The notes: a model not told the origin generated them from the sequence alone. Counted from the first letter of the stretch, positions 1 through 6,429 are shown. The stretch is 6,429 bases of DNA from Desulfovibrio sp. (GCA_031255035.1 JAIRTI010000201.1:1-6429), one strand, 5' to 3'. Program-made: numbers and translations.

Positions 1-582
1 TCCGGGGCCATCTTTCGCGAGCATATCGGCGGCGGTACGGAACTCGGCAAAAAAGCCAAAGAATATATCGATCGCGGCGACCTCGTGCCCGACGACATCA
101 CCATCCCCATGGTGCTTGAAACTCTGAAAACCAAGGGCGCCAAGGGCTGGCTGCTGGACGGCTTTCCGCGCAACATGGTGCAGGCCCGGAAATTATGGGA
201 AGCGCTTCAGCAAGCCGGCATGAAGCTGGATTACGTCATTGAAATCCTGCTCCCGCGCGAAGTGGCCAAGAACCGCATTATGGGCCGCCGCCTTTGCAAA
301 AACGACAACAACCACCCCAACAATATCTTCATCGACGCCATCAAGCCCAAGGGCGACGCCTGCCGGGTCTGTGGCGGTTCGCTGTCGGCCCGCTCCGACG
401 ACCAGGACGAAACCGCCATCAACAAGCGCCACGACATTTATTATGACACCAAGGAAGGCACGCTGGCGGCCGCGTATTTTTACAAGGATCTCGCCGCCAA
501 AGGCAAAACCAAGTATGTCGAGCTGAACGGCGAAGGCAGCATTGACTCCATCAAAGACAACCTCCTTGCGGCCCTCGTGTAG
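1..582 (+). CDS. adk: Adenylate kinase, 3' part (N-terminus outside window)
   Basis: Adenylate kinase interconverts ATP + AMP and 2 ADP in the cytoplasm. The frame is open from base 1 and encodes 193 residues up to TAG at 580-582. The P-loop (GxPGxGKGT) is therefore upstream of the window. Visible landmarks are SGAIFREH at the start (NMP-binding region), LLDGFPRN around residues 51-58, the LID domain with RRLC, CRVCGGSL and RSDDQDE, and the closing part KYVELNGEGS. In the LID, Cys99, His105, Cys121 and Cys124 (window numbering) have the spacing C-X5-H-X15-C-X2-C. This is the metal site known from Desulfovibrio gigas adenylate kinase (Cys129, His135, Cys151, Cys154). The constant offset of 30 suggests that exactly 30 residues are missing. 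The gene is followed 15 bases later by a strong terminator, so it ends its transcription unit. The identification is secure; only the start is not visible. Confidence 0.97.
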   Translation, partial: SGAIFREHIGGGTELGKKAKEYIDRGDLVPDDITIPMVLETLKTKGAKGWLLDGFPRNMVQARKLWEALQQAGMKLDYVIEILLPREVAKNRIMGRRLCKNDNNHPNNIFIDAIKPKGDACRVCGGSLSARSDDQDETAINKRHDIYYDTKEGTLAAAYFYKDLAAKGKTKYVELNGEGSIDSIKDNLLAALV

Positions 583-597
583 TTTTTTCAAGCATCA

Positions 598-641
598 GCA
601 ACGAAAAAGCCCGGAACTGCGGCTCCGGGCTTTTTCGTTGC
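598..641 (+). terminator. Rho-independent terminator after adk, probably bidirectional
   Basis: A perfect 18-bp inverted repeat, GCAACGAAAAAGCCCGGA at 598-615, pairs with 624-641 around an 8-base loop. The GC core (GCCCGGA/TCCGGGC) is followed by TTTTT at 631-635. The matching AAAAA on the left arm makes the structure equally usable from the - strand. It lies 15 bases after the adk stop codon. Confidence 0.92.
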
Positions 642-670
642 TGTCTCAACCGCAACGCCTCACTTCTTTC

Positions 671-895
671 TCATTGACATCCTCCCCTCCCTAAAGTGAG
701 GGGATTCCAGCGGAGGCCGCTTTCGCGGCGCCCCTGGCGGGTTCCTGCTTCAACGAGACTGCCCAGAGGAATTACGGCTTGGTTTTCGCTTTCAAATTCC
801 CACGTGGGGAATTTTACGGCTACGAGCCAACCGGCTATTCCCCCAGGTCTCACTGCCTCTCCACAGGCTGACACGGCTTGCCCAGCCGCCAAGGA
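671..895 (-). pseudogene. Decayed tnpB 3' end of an IS200/IS605-type element, with right end and omega-RNA-like hairpins
   Basis: Read on the - strand, about 75 codons end at TGA (673-671). They contain LAAGQAVSACGEAVRPG, which resembles the tail following the zinc-ribbon/RuvC part of many TnpB proteins, then SLVEAGT and a final GRGGCQ. No RuvC or zinc-ribbon coding sequence precedes it; resemblance stops near 895, so the gene body and left end are missing. The DNA looks like a right end: on the + strand TTGACATCC at 674-682 is followed by the hairpin CCCCTC (684-689)/GAGGGG (698-703). Other stems are GCCGC (716-720)/GCGGC (725-729) and AAATTCCC (794-801)/GGGAATTT (807-814). In this transposon class the tnpB 3' end doubles as the scaffold of a guide RNA (omega RNA), so the relic may still specify an RNA. 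The family call rests on motif memory and architecture, not on a search. The exact inner boundary is uncertain. Confidence 0.55.
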
Positions 896-1075
896 GAGTA
901 TGGAGATGGAAAGGCAAAAAGGCAAGAAAATTCCAGTTAAGGCGCGCCTTATATCCTGGTCCTGAAGTCGGAGTTTCACGGCGCGTTGGATAAGTTCCAA
1001 TGCCCTTGCCGCGATGCCGCCGAACGCGTACTATTTGCGCGCCTGCCATGGGAATTTTTTTCTTGAGGGATCAGC
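896..1075. other. Spacer upstream of the porin gene, origin unclear
   Basis: I see no convincing gene in this stretch on either strand. It contains the 12-bp perfect palindrome AAGGCGCGCCTT at 939-950 and, further right, a candidate promoter and the porin ribosome binding site. The - strand reading frame through 901-1000 continues into the TnpB-like tail, but this extension has no TnpB motif that I recognise. It may be native DNA joined to the truncated element. Confidence 0.4.
1006..1034 (+). promoter_or_regulatory. Candidate sigma-70 promoter for the porin gene
   Basis: TTGCCG (1006-1011) and TACTAT (1029-1034) are separated by 17 bases. Each matches four of six consensus positions. The predicted transcript would begin near 1041, giving a leader of about 35 bases before the GTG start. 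The inference rests only on box similarity and position. Confidence 0.35.
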
Positions 1076-2503
1076 GTGAACAAAAGTCCTTTTTTCCTTT
1101 TCTGCGCTTGTGTGGCTTTGTGCTGTATTTTTCTGTCCGCAGTCCGGGCACTGGCCGAAGAAGACATGGCCCCGGCCACGGCGGGTGCCGAAGAAGGGAA
1201 AAAACGCAGCTTCTCGACCGGCACGGCGTTTTTTGATGACGCCGCTCTTTCCGGAGGGGTCTATTATTTTCAGCGGGACCGGCGCCGCTGGGACCCGGAA
1301 CGCAAACGCTGGACCAACAACCTGAATCACGCCACCCTGACCGCCAACGCGGACTTTTCCTCCGGCTTTATCGGCGGCGTTCTCGGTATGGATGTCGCGG
1401 TTTTCGGCACCCATGACATCAAGAGCACCGGCGCCCCGGATCATGAAATGAACTTCATGCCCTGGGGCGATCCCTGGCATCCCGACTGGAACAGGACCCG
1501 CACGAAAGACGGCGTTTCCGTCTACAAGGCGCACGTCAAAGGCAGGGTCGGGCCGTTCTGGGCCAAGGCGGGCTATTTTCAGCCTTCGGGACCCGGCGTC
1601 CTGGGCGTGAACTGGTCGATTATGCCGGGCACGTACCGGGGGGTGAACGCCGGGGCGGACATCGGCGGCCTGTCCGTGGCTCTGGCCTGGGCCGACGCCT
1701 ATAAAGCGCCCTGGTACAAGGAGATGAACAACTTTTATAAAAACGACGGTGAAACCCATGTGCCGTGGGTGTGGAGTTCCGGGGCCAGGTATTCCTTTGC
1801 TTGCGGGCTCACCCTGGAAGCCGCGTACGGTCAGTCGAAAGATCACCTGTGGAACGGGCATTTCAAAAGCCGGTGGGAGCGGAACCTTGATGAAGACGGA
1901 AGCCGGAAGCTCGCCGTGGCCTATCAATTGTACATGATGGGAGACAACGATAATTCCGGCCGCACGCCCAACGATAATTTCGACGGCGTCGCCAGGCAGC
2001 ACTACGCCCTGCTGGAATACTCGATGGATTACTGGAATTTCAAGCTGGAGGGCACGTACACCCGCGCGTCCGTCAACAATCCCGAACAGCAGGGGCAGTT
2101 CGCCTACCGGCTGACCGACGGATACGGCAGCTCCAACGGGGCCTATGACATCTGGTGGGACGCCCATACCGACTGGAACGCCCACAACGAAAAGGCCGTT
2201 TTCGGCGTCATCTCGCGCGGTCTTGACGATCTGTTGCCGGTGGCCGGGTTCACCGTGGCCCTGGGGTCGGGCATCGGCTGGGACGGCGAAGCCTACGGCG
2301 TGTCCCGACATTTAAAGGAATGGGCCTTTACCTTTGATGTCAGTTATGTCCAACCGGACGGGCCCCTCAAGGGCGCTTTCGTCAAAATTCACCTGACCGA
2401 CTATCATAACGGCACCAATTTTCCGAGTTGGGACCCGTATAAAAACGGCTTTCAGAGCGAGCGGGACATCAGGTTTTTCGCGGGCATTCCTTTTGATCTA
2501 TAG
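1076..2503 (+). CDS. Outer-membrane porin, probably OprD family
   Basis: The protein has 475 residues from GTG at 1076, with GAGGGA at 1065-1070 five bases upstream, which supports this start. Residues 1-27 form a classical signal peptide: Lys near the N-terminus, a hydrophobic core rich in Phe, Cys and Leu, and an ALA cleavage site before EEDM. The mature part is rich in Tyr, Trp, Gly and Asp with alternating amphipathic stretches such as WNFKLEGTYTRASVN and LTLEAAYGQSKDHLW, as expected of a large beta-barrel. The order FFDDAALSGGVYYFQRD, then a segment with GVLGMDVAVFG, then AKAGYFQP and LGVNWSIMPGTYRGV recalls the OprD porin layout (short first strand, 'DxLGL'-type segment, 'MP..P..' segment). 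OprD-type porins take up small substrates such as amino acids or organic acids; the substrate here cannot be told from sequence. The protein ends in IPFDL, with Leu instead of the usual terminal Phe. It is monocistronic, flanked by long spacers. The main alternative is another porin family of similar size. Confidence 0.75.
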   Translation: MNKSPFFLFCACVALCCIFLSAVRALAEEDMAPATAGAEEGKKRSFSTGTAFFDDAALSGGVYYFQRDRRRWDPERKRWTNNLNHATLTANADFSSGFIGGVLGMDVAVFGTHDIKSTGAPDHEMNFMPWGDPWHPDWNRTRTKDGVSVYKAHVKGRVGPFWAKAGYFQPSGPGVLGVNWSIMPGTYRGVNAGADIGGLSVALAWADAYKAPWYKEMNNFYKNDGETHVPWVWSSGARYSFACGLTLEAAYGQSKDHLWNGHFKSRWERNLDEDGSRKLAVAYQLYMMGDNDNSGRTPNDNFDGVARQHYALLEYSMDYWNFKLEGTYTRASVNNPEQQGQFAYRLTDGYGSSNGAYDIWWDAHTDWNAHNEKAVFGVISRGLDDLLPVAGFTVALGSGIGWDGEAYGVSRHLKEWAFTFDVSYVQPDGPLKGAFVKIHLTDYHNGTNFPSWDPYKNGFQSERDIRFFAGIPFDL

Positions 2504-2516
2504 CAATTAACGCTTA

Positions 2517-2559
2517 AAACAGTTCGCTTACGGCGGACAAAGCCCGCCTACTCCTGTTT
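2517..2559. repeat. Hairpin directly after the porin gene
   Basis: AAACAG (2517-2522) can pair with CTGTTT (2554-2559), enclosing an inner stem GGCGG (2532-2536)/CCGCC (2544-2548). There is no following T-run, so it is not a classical intrinsic terminator. It could stabilise the 3' end of the porin mRNA or be part of a dispersed intergenic repeat. Confidence 0.55.
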
Positions 2560-2563
2560 CGCG

Positions 2564-2589
2564 GCAAGGATTTGCGGACAAATCCTTGC
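2564..2589. repeat. Perfect 11-bp hairpin with CGGA loop
   Basis: GCAAGGATTTG (2564-2574) is the exact reverse complement of CAAATCCTTGC (2579-2589), around the 4-base loop CGGA. The 9-mer GCGGACAAA at 2574-2582 spans this loop and also occurs at 2533-2541 in the preceding hairpin, so the two hairpins share a sequence unit. No T-run follows. Confidence 0.75.
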
Positions 2590-2616
2590 AGAGCATTTCA
2601 TGTGTGCAATGCTCTG
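2589..2616. repeat. 9-bp hairpin adjoining the previous one
   Basis: CAGAGCATT (2589-2597) is the exact reverse complement of AATGCTCTG (2608-2616), around a 10-base loop. It begins at the last base of the preceding hairpin. The three structures therefore form a compact block of about 100 bases after the porin stop codon. Confidence 0.7.
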
Positions 2617-2672
2617 GAACAGATAGCCCATCCTCGCCGGATACCGGCTTTCAGCGAAATTTCCTTTATGGT

Positions 2673-2828
2673 TTGAAACCTCTCCCTTCAGGGAGATGCC
2701 AGCTTGACGCCCGGCAACGCCGGGAATACCTTTCAGGTAACCCCTTCATTCAGGGAGGGGCAATCCACCCGGCTCCCATCCGTCGGGGCGGAGTCGTCCG
2801 GCGGACGGCGCCGGATGTGGATTGAAAC
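2673..2828 (-). mobile_element. Second degenerate IS200/IS605-type right end with omega-RNA-like hairpins
   Basis: On the + strand, 2673-2703 (TTGAAACCT, hairpin TCTCCC 2681-2686/GGGAGA 2691-2696, then ATGCCAGC) aligns in order with the first relic at 674-711 (TTGACATCCT, CCCCTC/GAGGGG, ATTCCAGC). In both, a GC hairpin follows: here CCCGGC (2710-2715)/GCCGGG (2719-2724). Further hairpins are ACCT/AGGT (2728-2738) and CCCCT (2741-2745)/AGGGG (2756-2760). On the - strand a short open stretch ending in TGA (2735-2733) reads SRVDCPSLNEGVT, comparable with AVIPLGSLVEAGT in the first relic. No transposase gene is present. The right limit is set near the cbiD start because the inverted repeat 2761-2824 appears to belong to the same structured block. 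This is inferred from within-window comparison and needs a database search; it may instead be an unrelated structured leader. Confidence 0.4.
2761..2824 (+). promoter_or_regulatory. Long inverted repeat abutting the cbiD start, possible translational control structure
   Basis: CAATCCAC (2761-2768) plus CCGGC (2769-2773) pairs with GCCGG (2810-2814) and GTGGATTG (2817-2824). This makes a 13-bp stem interrupted by a 2-base AT bulge. Inside is CGTCC (2795-2799)/GGACG (2803-2807) with a 3-base loop. The right arm ends nine bases before the ATG of cbiD and covers the only GGA that could act as a ribosome binding site. No cobalamin riboswitch consensus is visible. The regulatory role is inference. 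Confidence 0.4.
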
Positions 2829-2833
2829 ATCAT

Positions 2834-4039
<1,206 letters not shown>

Positions 4040-4047
4040 CATGAAAC

Positions 4048-4061
4048 GGAGAACCGCCTTG
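4048..4061 (+). promoter_or_regulatory. Ribosome binding site deciding a TTG start for cbiET
   Basis: GGAGAA at 4048-4053 stands five bases before TTG at 4059-4061. The other in-frame candidates are poorer: TTG 4023 lies inside cbiD, ATG 4041 has only a weak GGA four bases upstream, and ATG 4068 is about 16 bases from GGAG. Confidence 0.5.
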
Positions 4062-5450
4062 TCTGACATGAACGACAGCCCGACACAACCGCTGCCGCCC
4101 GTTTCCATTCTCGGCCTCGGCCTGCCCGGCGAACCCGGAGCGCGGGAAGCGACGCCGCCCCCCGGAGTTGAAGACCTGTTGCGCGAGGCCGACGTCATTA
4201 TCGGCGGCAAGGCGCTGCTGGCCGCCTTGCCGAAACTGAAGGCGGAGAAGATCCCCGTCGGCGCGGACACGAACGCTCTCTACCAGGGCATCGCCGCTGC
4301 CAGAGCCGAGGGGAAACGCCAGGTGGTCCTGTGCAGCGGCGACCCGCTGTATTTCGGCCTTGGCGCGCGCCTGTCCTCCGCCCTCGGTCCGGAGGCCCTG
4401 CGCATCGTTCCGGGGCTCAGCACCGTGCAATGCGCCGCCGCCCTGCTGGGTTTTCCCTGGGAGCAGGCGGGCAGCGTCAGCCTGCACGGCCGCCTTTCCA
4501 TGCTGCCCCTGGCCCATGCGCTGATCCGGGGCGGTCCGGTGTTCATCCTGACCGACGCCTTGCGCCCCTATCCGGCCATCGCCGCCTGGATGCTGGATCG
4601 CGGCTGCGCCGGCTACGTCATACACGTGCTCGTTGATTTGTACAGGAAAGACACCGGTGAAATCGCCGCCGGAGAGCATCGCCGTTACCCCGTGGAAGAG
4701 GCGGCGCGGCACAGGACGCCCGAAGCCTGGGGAACGCGGGCGGTGCTCTTTCTCGAACCTTCGGGCCCGGAACCGTCACGGCTGTTCGGATTGCCTGACC
4801 AGGACATTGAGCGCGCGCGCAATATCGTCACAAAGGCCCCGGTGCGCGCGGCCTCCCTGGCGGCTCTCGGCATTGAGCCTTTCCATACGGTCTGGGATCT
4901 GGGCGCCGGGAGCGGCGCGGTCAGTATTGAAGCGGCCCGTCTGGCCTGGCGCGGCCAGGTCTTCGCGGTTGAGCGCAAAGCGGATCGCGCCGCCATTATC
5001 CGCGCCAACAGGCAAACATTCGCGGCCCCCAACCTGGAGATCGTTGAAGGCGACATGCCCGGCTGCCTGCCTGGCGGCGGGGCCGGGGGAGACGCCCTGC
5101 CCCGCCCGGATCGCATCTTTGTCGGCGGCGGCCTGTCAGGCTCATGCGCCGCCGCCGCACAGATCATCAACAGAGCCTGGGACGCGCTCAAGCCCGGCGG
5201 ACGGCTGGTGGCCGATTGCGTCCTGCTTTCCAGCCTGGAAGGGGCCAGGGCCGCTCTCATGGCCCTGGACGCCGGCGTCAGCGTCAGTTGCCTGCACGCC
5301 AGCGCCAGCGCCCCCCTCGCCAACGACCTGCGCCTCGAAGCCTTGAACCCGGTTTTCATGGTCCTGGGTGAAAAAAGACTTGAAGGCAGGGCGAACAAGG
5401 ACAAAGACGCGCAAGCGCCCGCCACGGGCGAAGCCAAGGAGAACGCATGA
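4059..5450 (+). CDS. cbiET: CbiE-CbiT fusion: precorrin-6/7 C5,C15-methyltransferase with C12 decarboxylation
   Basis: This bifunctional enzyme (CobL-type layout) methylates C5 and C15 of the corrin ring and removes the C12 acetate carboxyl, giving (cobalt-)precorrin-8. With the start at TTG 4059 it has 463 residues. The N-terminal CbiE domain shows VSILGLGLPG at 15-24, CSGDPLYFGLGARL at 92-105, IVPGLSTVQCAAALLG at 116-131 and SLHGR near 141. The C-terminal CbiT domain shows TKAPVRAASLAALGI at 258-272, the SAM-binding loop WDLGAGSGAVSIEAA at 279-293, the acidic residue in AVERK at 303-307, EGD at 330-332 and RIFVGGG at 352-358. A charged tail rich in Lys, Asp and Ala closes the protein. The CbiE stretch 189-206 (IHVLVDLYRKDTGEIAAG) departs from the usual 'E-x-LG' form. 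The stop codon overlaps the cbiF start as ATGA. Function is secure; the start is not (ATG 4041 or 4068 are possible). Confidence 0.95.
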   Translation: MSDMNDSPTQPLPPVSILGLGLPGEPGAREATPPPGVEDLLREADVIIGGKALLAALPKLKAEKIPVGADTNALYQGIAAARAEGKRQVVLCSGDPLYFGLGARLSSALGPEALRIVPGLSTVQCAAALLGFPWEQAGSVSLHGRLSMLPLAHALIRGGPVFILTDALRPYPAIAAWMLDRGCAGYVIHVLVDLYRKDTGEIAAGEHRRYPVEEAARHRTPEAWGTRAVLFLEPSGPEPSRLFGLPDQDIERARNIVTKAPVRAASLAALGIEPFHTVWDLGAGSGAVSIEAARLAWRGQVFAVERKADRAAIIRANRQTFAAPNLEIVEGDMPGCLPGGGAGGDALPRPDRIFVGGGLSGSCAAAAQIINRAWDALKPGGRLVADCVLLSSLEGARAALMALDAGVSVSCLHASASAPLANDLRLEALNPVFMVLGEKRLEGRANKDKDAQAPATGEAKENA

Positions 5451-6238
5451 GCGGCCGGCCATCGACCCGGAGCGTGGTCCCGCAGCCGGGCATGGTGTCC
5501 TTTATCGGCGCCGGTCCGGGGGATCCGGAACTTATCACCGTCAAGGGGCAACGCCTGATTCGCGAAGCCGATCTGGTGCTGTATGCCGGGTCTCTGGTGC
5601 CGCGCGCAGTGGTGGCCTGCGCCAAAGCCGAGGCGCGCGTGCTGGACTCCGCCTCAATGACCCTTGAGGAAACGCACGCGTTAATGCGCGACGCGGCGCT
5701 GGCGGGCCAAAACGTCGCCCGCGTGCATACGGGCGACCCCATGCTCTACGGCGCGGCGCGCGAGCAGATGTGCTTGCTGAAACAGGACGGCATCCCCTGC
5801 CGGGTGGTGCCGGGCGTGAGCGCGGCCTTTGCTGCGGCGGCCGCCGCCGGGGCCAGCCTGACCGTGCCCGAATGCGTGCAGAGCCTTGCGCTCACGCGCC
5901 TGGACGGTCGGACGCCGGTTCCAGACGGGCAAAGCGTCAGGGAATACGCCCGGCACGGCGGAAGCCTGGCCGTCTATCTTTCCGGCGGCATGCCCGACGC
6001 CCTGGTCAGGGAACTGCGCGCGGCGGGCGTTGACGAGGACTGTCCGATACTGCTGGCAAGCCGCGTGGGCCAGCCGGAAGAAAAACTGGCCTGGGCCACC
6101 CTGGCTACCCTGGAAAAAACCGCCGCCGGAGGGGATTTCTCGCGCAGAACCGTTTTTTTGGTCCTGCCCGGCGAAAAGGCCTGCCCAGGCGCGGTGTCGA
6201 GGCTGTATGACAAGGATTTCAGCCACGGGTATCGTTAG
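5447..6238 (+). CDS. cbiF: CbiF, cobalt-precorrin-4 C11-methyltransferase
   Basis: CbiF (CobM in the aerobic route) methylates C11 of (cobalt-)precorrin-4 with S-adenosylmethionine, a step before CbiD and CbiET. The 263-residue protein has the complete tetrapyrrole-methylase fold signatures: VSFIGAGPGDPELITVKG at 17-34, VLYAGSLV at 44-51, VHTGDPMLYGAAREQM at 93-108, VVPGVSAAFAAAAAAG at 120-135, LTVPECVQSLALTRLDGRTP at 138-157, LAVYLSGGMP, and LASRVGQPEEKLAWATLATLE near the C-terminus. The length is typical for CbiF. The start ATG 5447 overlaps the cbiET stop as ATGA and has AAGGAG at 5436-5441, five bases upstream. That arrangement indicates translational coupling in one operon. A 15-residue extension precedes the first beta strand. 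The context with cbiD favours the cobalt-first pathway, hence the name CbiF rather than CobM. Secure. Confidence 0.96.
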   Translation: MSGRPSTRSVVPQPGMVSFIGAGPGDPELITVKGQRLIREADLVLYAGSLVPRAVVACAKAEARVLDSASMTLEETHALMRDAALAGQNVARVHTGDPMLYGAAREQMCLLKQDGIPCRVVPGVSAAFAAAAAAGASLTVPECVQSLALTRLDGRTPVPDGQSVREYARHGGSLAVYLSGGMPDALVRELRAAGVDEDCPILLASRVGQPEEKLAWATLATLEKTAAGGDFSRRTVFLVLPGEKACPGAVSRLYDKDFSHGYR

Positions 6239-6274
6239 GGAAGCGCTGCTTTTTCGTTTTGGCGGCGTTGCTGC

Positions 6275-6328
6275 GGCTTTTTCGAAGGGGGGCTGGACCA
6301 AAGAGTCCAGCCCCCCTTCGAAAAAGCC
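6275..6328. repeat. Perfect 24-bp inverted repeat after cbiF, atypical terminator candidate
   Basis: The arms 6275-6298 and 6305-6328 are exact reverse complements around the 6-base loop CAAAGA. From outside in, the left arm holds GGCTTTTTCGAA, six G and CTGGAC. Such a stem 37 bases after the cbiF stop would end or protect the operon transcript. However, the T-run is on the 5' arm in either reading direction and no T-run follows the 3' arm, so it does not fit the classical intrinsic terminator. It could be a dispersed repeat or a relic of a mobile unit. Confidence 0.7.
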
Positions 6329-6429
6329 TTGCGCCTGACCAAACCGACACTTCTCCAAATCCGGCAATTCTCGTTATGAGCCTTTTTGCGGCCCCCCATT
6401 CGCCAACTGTGACAGGCAATGCCTCCGGC
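6329..6429. other. Right-edge spacer without a visible gene
   Basis: I see no supported coding frame, ribosome binding site or RNA gene in these last 101 bases. A - strand open frame crosses the stretch but shows no recognisable motif and runs into the inverted repeat. The next gene presumably begins beyond the window. Confidence 0.4.

Noticed and set aside
671..1000. Intact small - strand protein of 109 residues.
   Set aside because: Only the last 75 or so residues resemble a TnpB tail. The N-terminal part has no motif and no credible ribosome binding site, so a decayed fragment is more likely than a functional small protein.
1031..2311. Long - strand open frame of 426 codons opposite the porin gene.
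   Set aside because: It is composition-driven, antisense to a gene with signal peptide and barrel features, and shows no coherent motifs.
2704..2732. TTGACG with TACCTT 17 bases later as a promoter for cbiD.
   Set aside because: The -10 box matches only three of six positions, and the -35 to spacer region coincides with the CCCGGC/GCCGGG hairpin of the relic.
2793..2828. Possible type I-C CRISPR repeat: the stretch ends in GTGGATTGAAAC, as I-C repeats do.
   Set aside because: Only one copy is present and no spacer-repeat pattern is seen. The stem differs from I-C repeats, and GTGGATTG is explained by pairing with CAATCCAC at 2761-2768.
4685..5551. Long - strand open frame opposite cbiET.
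   Set aside because: It lies opposite well-conserved CbiE and CbiT motifs, and its translation is low-complexity Ala/Arg/Pro/Ser-rich.
6219..6419. - strand open frame at the right edge.
   Set aside because: It includes the 24-bp inverted repeat and the cbiF 3' end, with no recognisable motif or convincing start signal.

Overview
The window looks like chromosomal DNA from a Desulfovibrio-type sulfate reducer (Desulfovibrionaceae). Three things point there: GC-rich DNA, an anaerobic-type cobalamin gene cluster with a CbiE-CbiT fusion, and an adenylate kinase whose LID carries the spacing Cys-X5-His-X15-Cys-X2-Cys. That is the metal-site spacing known from the Desulfovibrio gigas enzyme. All convincing genes are on the + strand.

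Layout. (1) 1-582: 3' part of adk, with about 30 N-terminal codons missing beyond the left edge, followed by a strong intrinsic terminator at 598-641. (2) 642-1075: a gene-poor spacer. Its left half (about 671-895, - strand) looks like the decayed 3' end of an IS200/IS605-type tnpB gene together with its right end and omega-RNA-like hairpins. Its right part holds a candidate promoter for the next gene. (3) 1076-2503: an outer-membrane porin, probably OprD family, with a clear signal peptide. (4) 2504-2833: a second gene-poor spacer. It has a cluster of strong hairpins just after the porin, then a second sequence resembling the same IS200/IS605 right end, also on the - strand, running up to the next start codon. 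(5) 2834-6238: three tightly packed cobalamin genes: cbiD, the fused cbiET (cobL) and cbiF (cobM). (6) 6239-6429: a spacer with a perfect 24-bp inverted repeat and no gene that I can see.

How the genes work together. CbiF, CbiD and CbiET are corrin-ring enzymes of the anaerobic B12 route. CbiF methylates C11 of cobalt-precorrin-4, CbiD methylates C1 of cobalt-precorrin-5B, and CbiET methylates C5 and C15 with decarboxylation at C12. The short spacer between cbiD and cbiET and the ATGA overlap between cbiET and cbiF indicate one transcript. adk and the porin are probably separate transcription units.

The most unusual content is non-coding. Two related, degenerate TnpB-tail/right-end (omega-RNA-like) relics lie in the same orientation on either side of the porin gene. 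The second forms essentially the whole immediate leader of cbiD, which has no good Shine-Dalgarno and no recognisable cobalamin riboswitch. I see no defence system, CRISPR array or complete mobile element.
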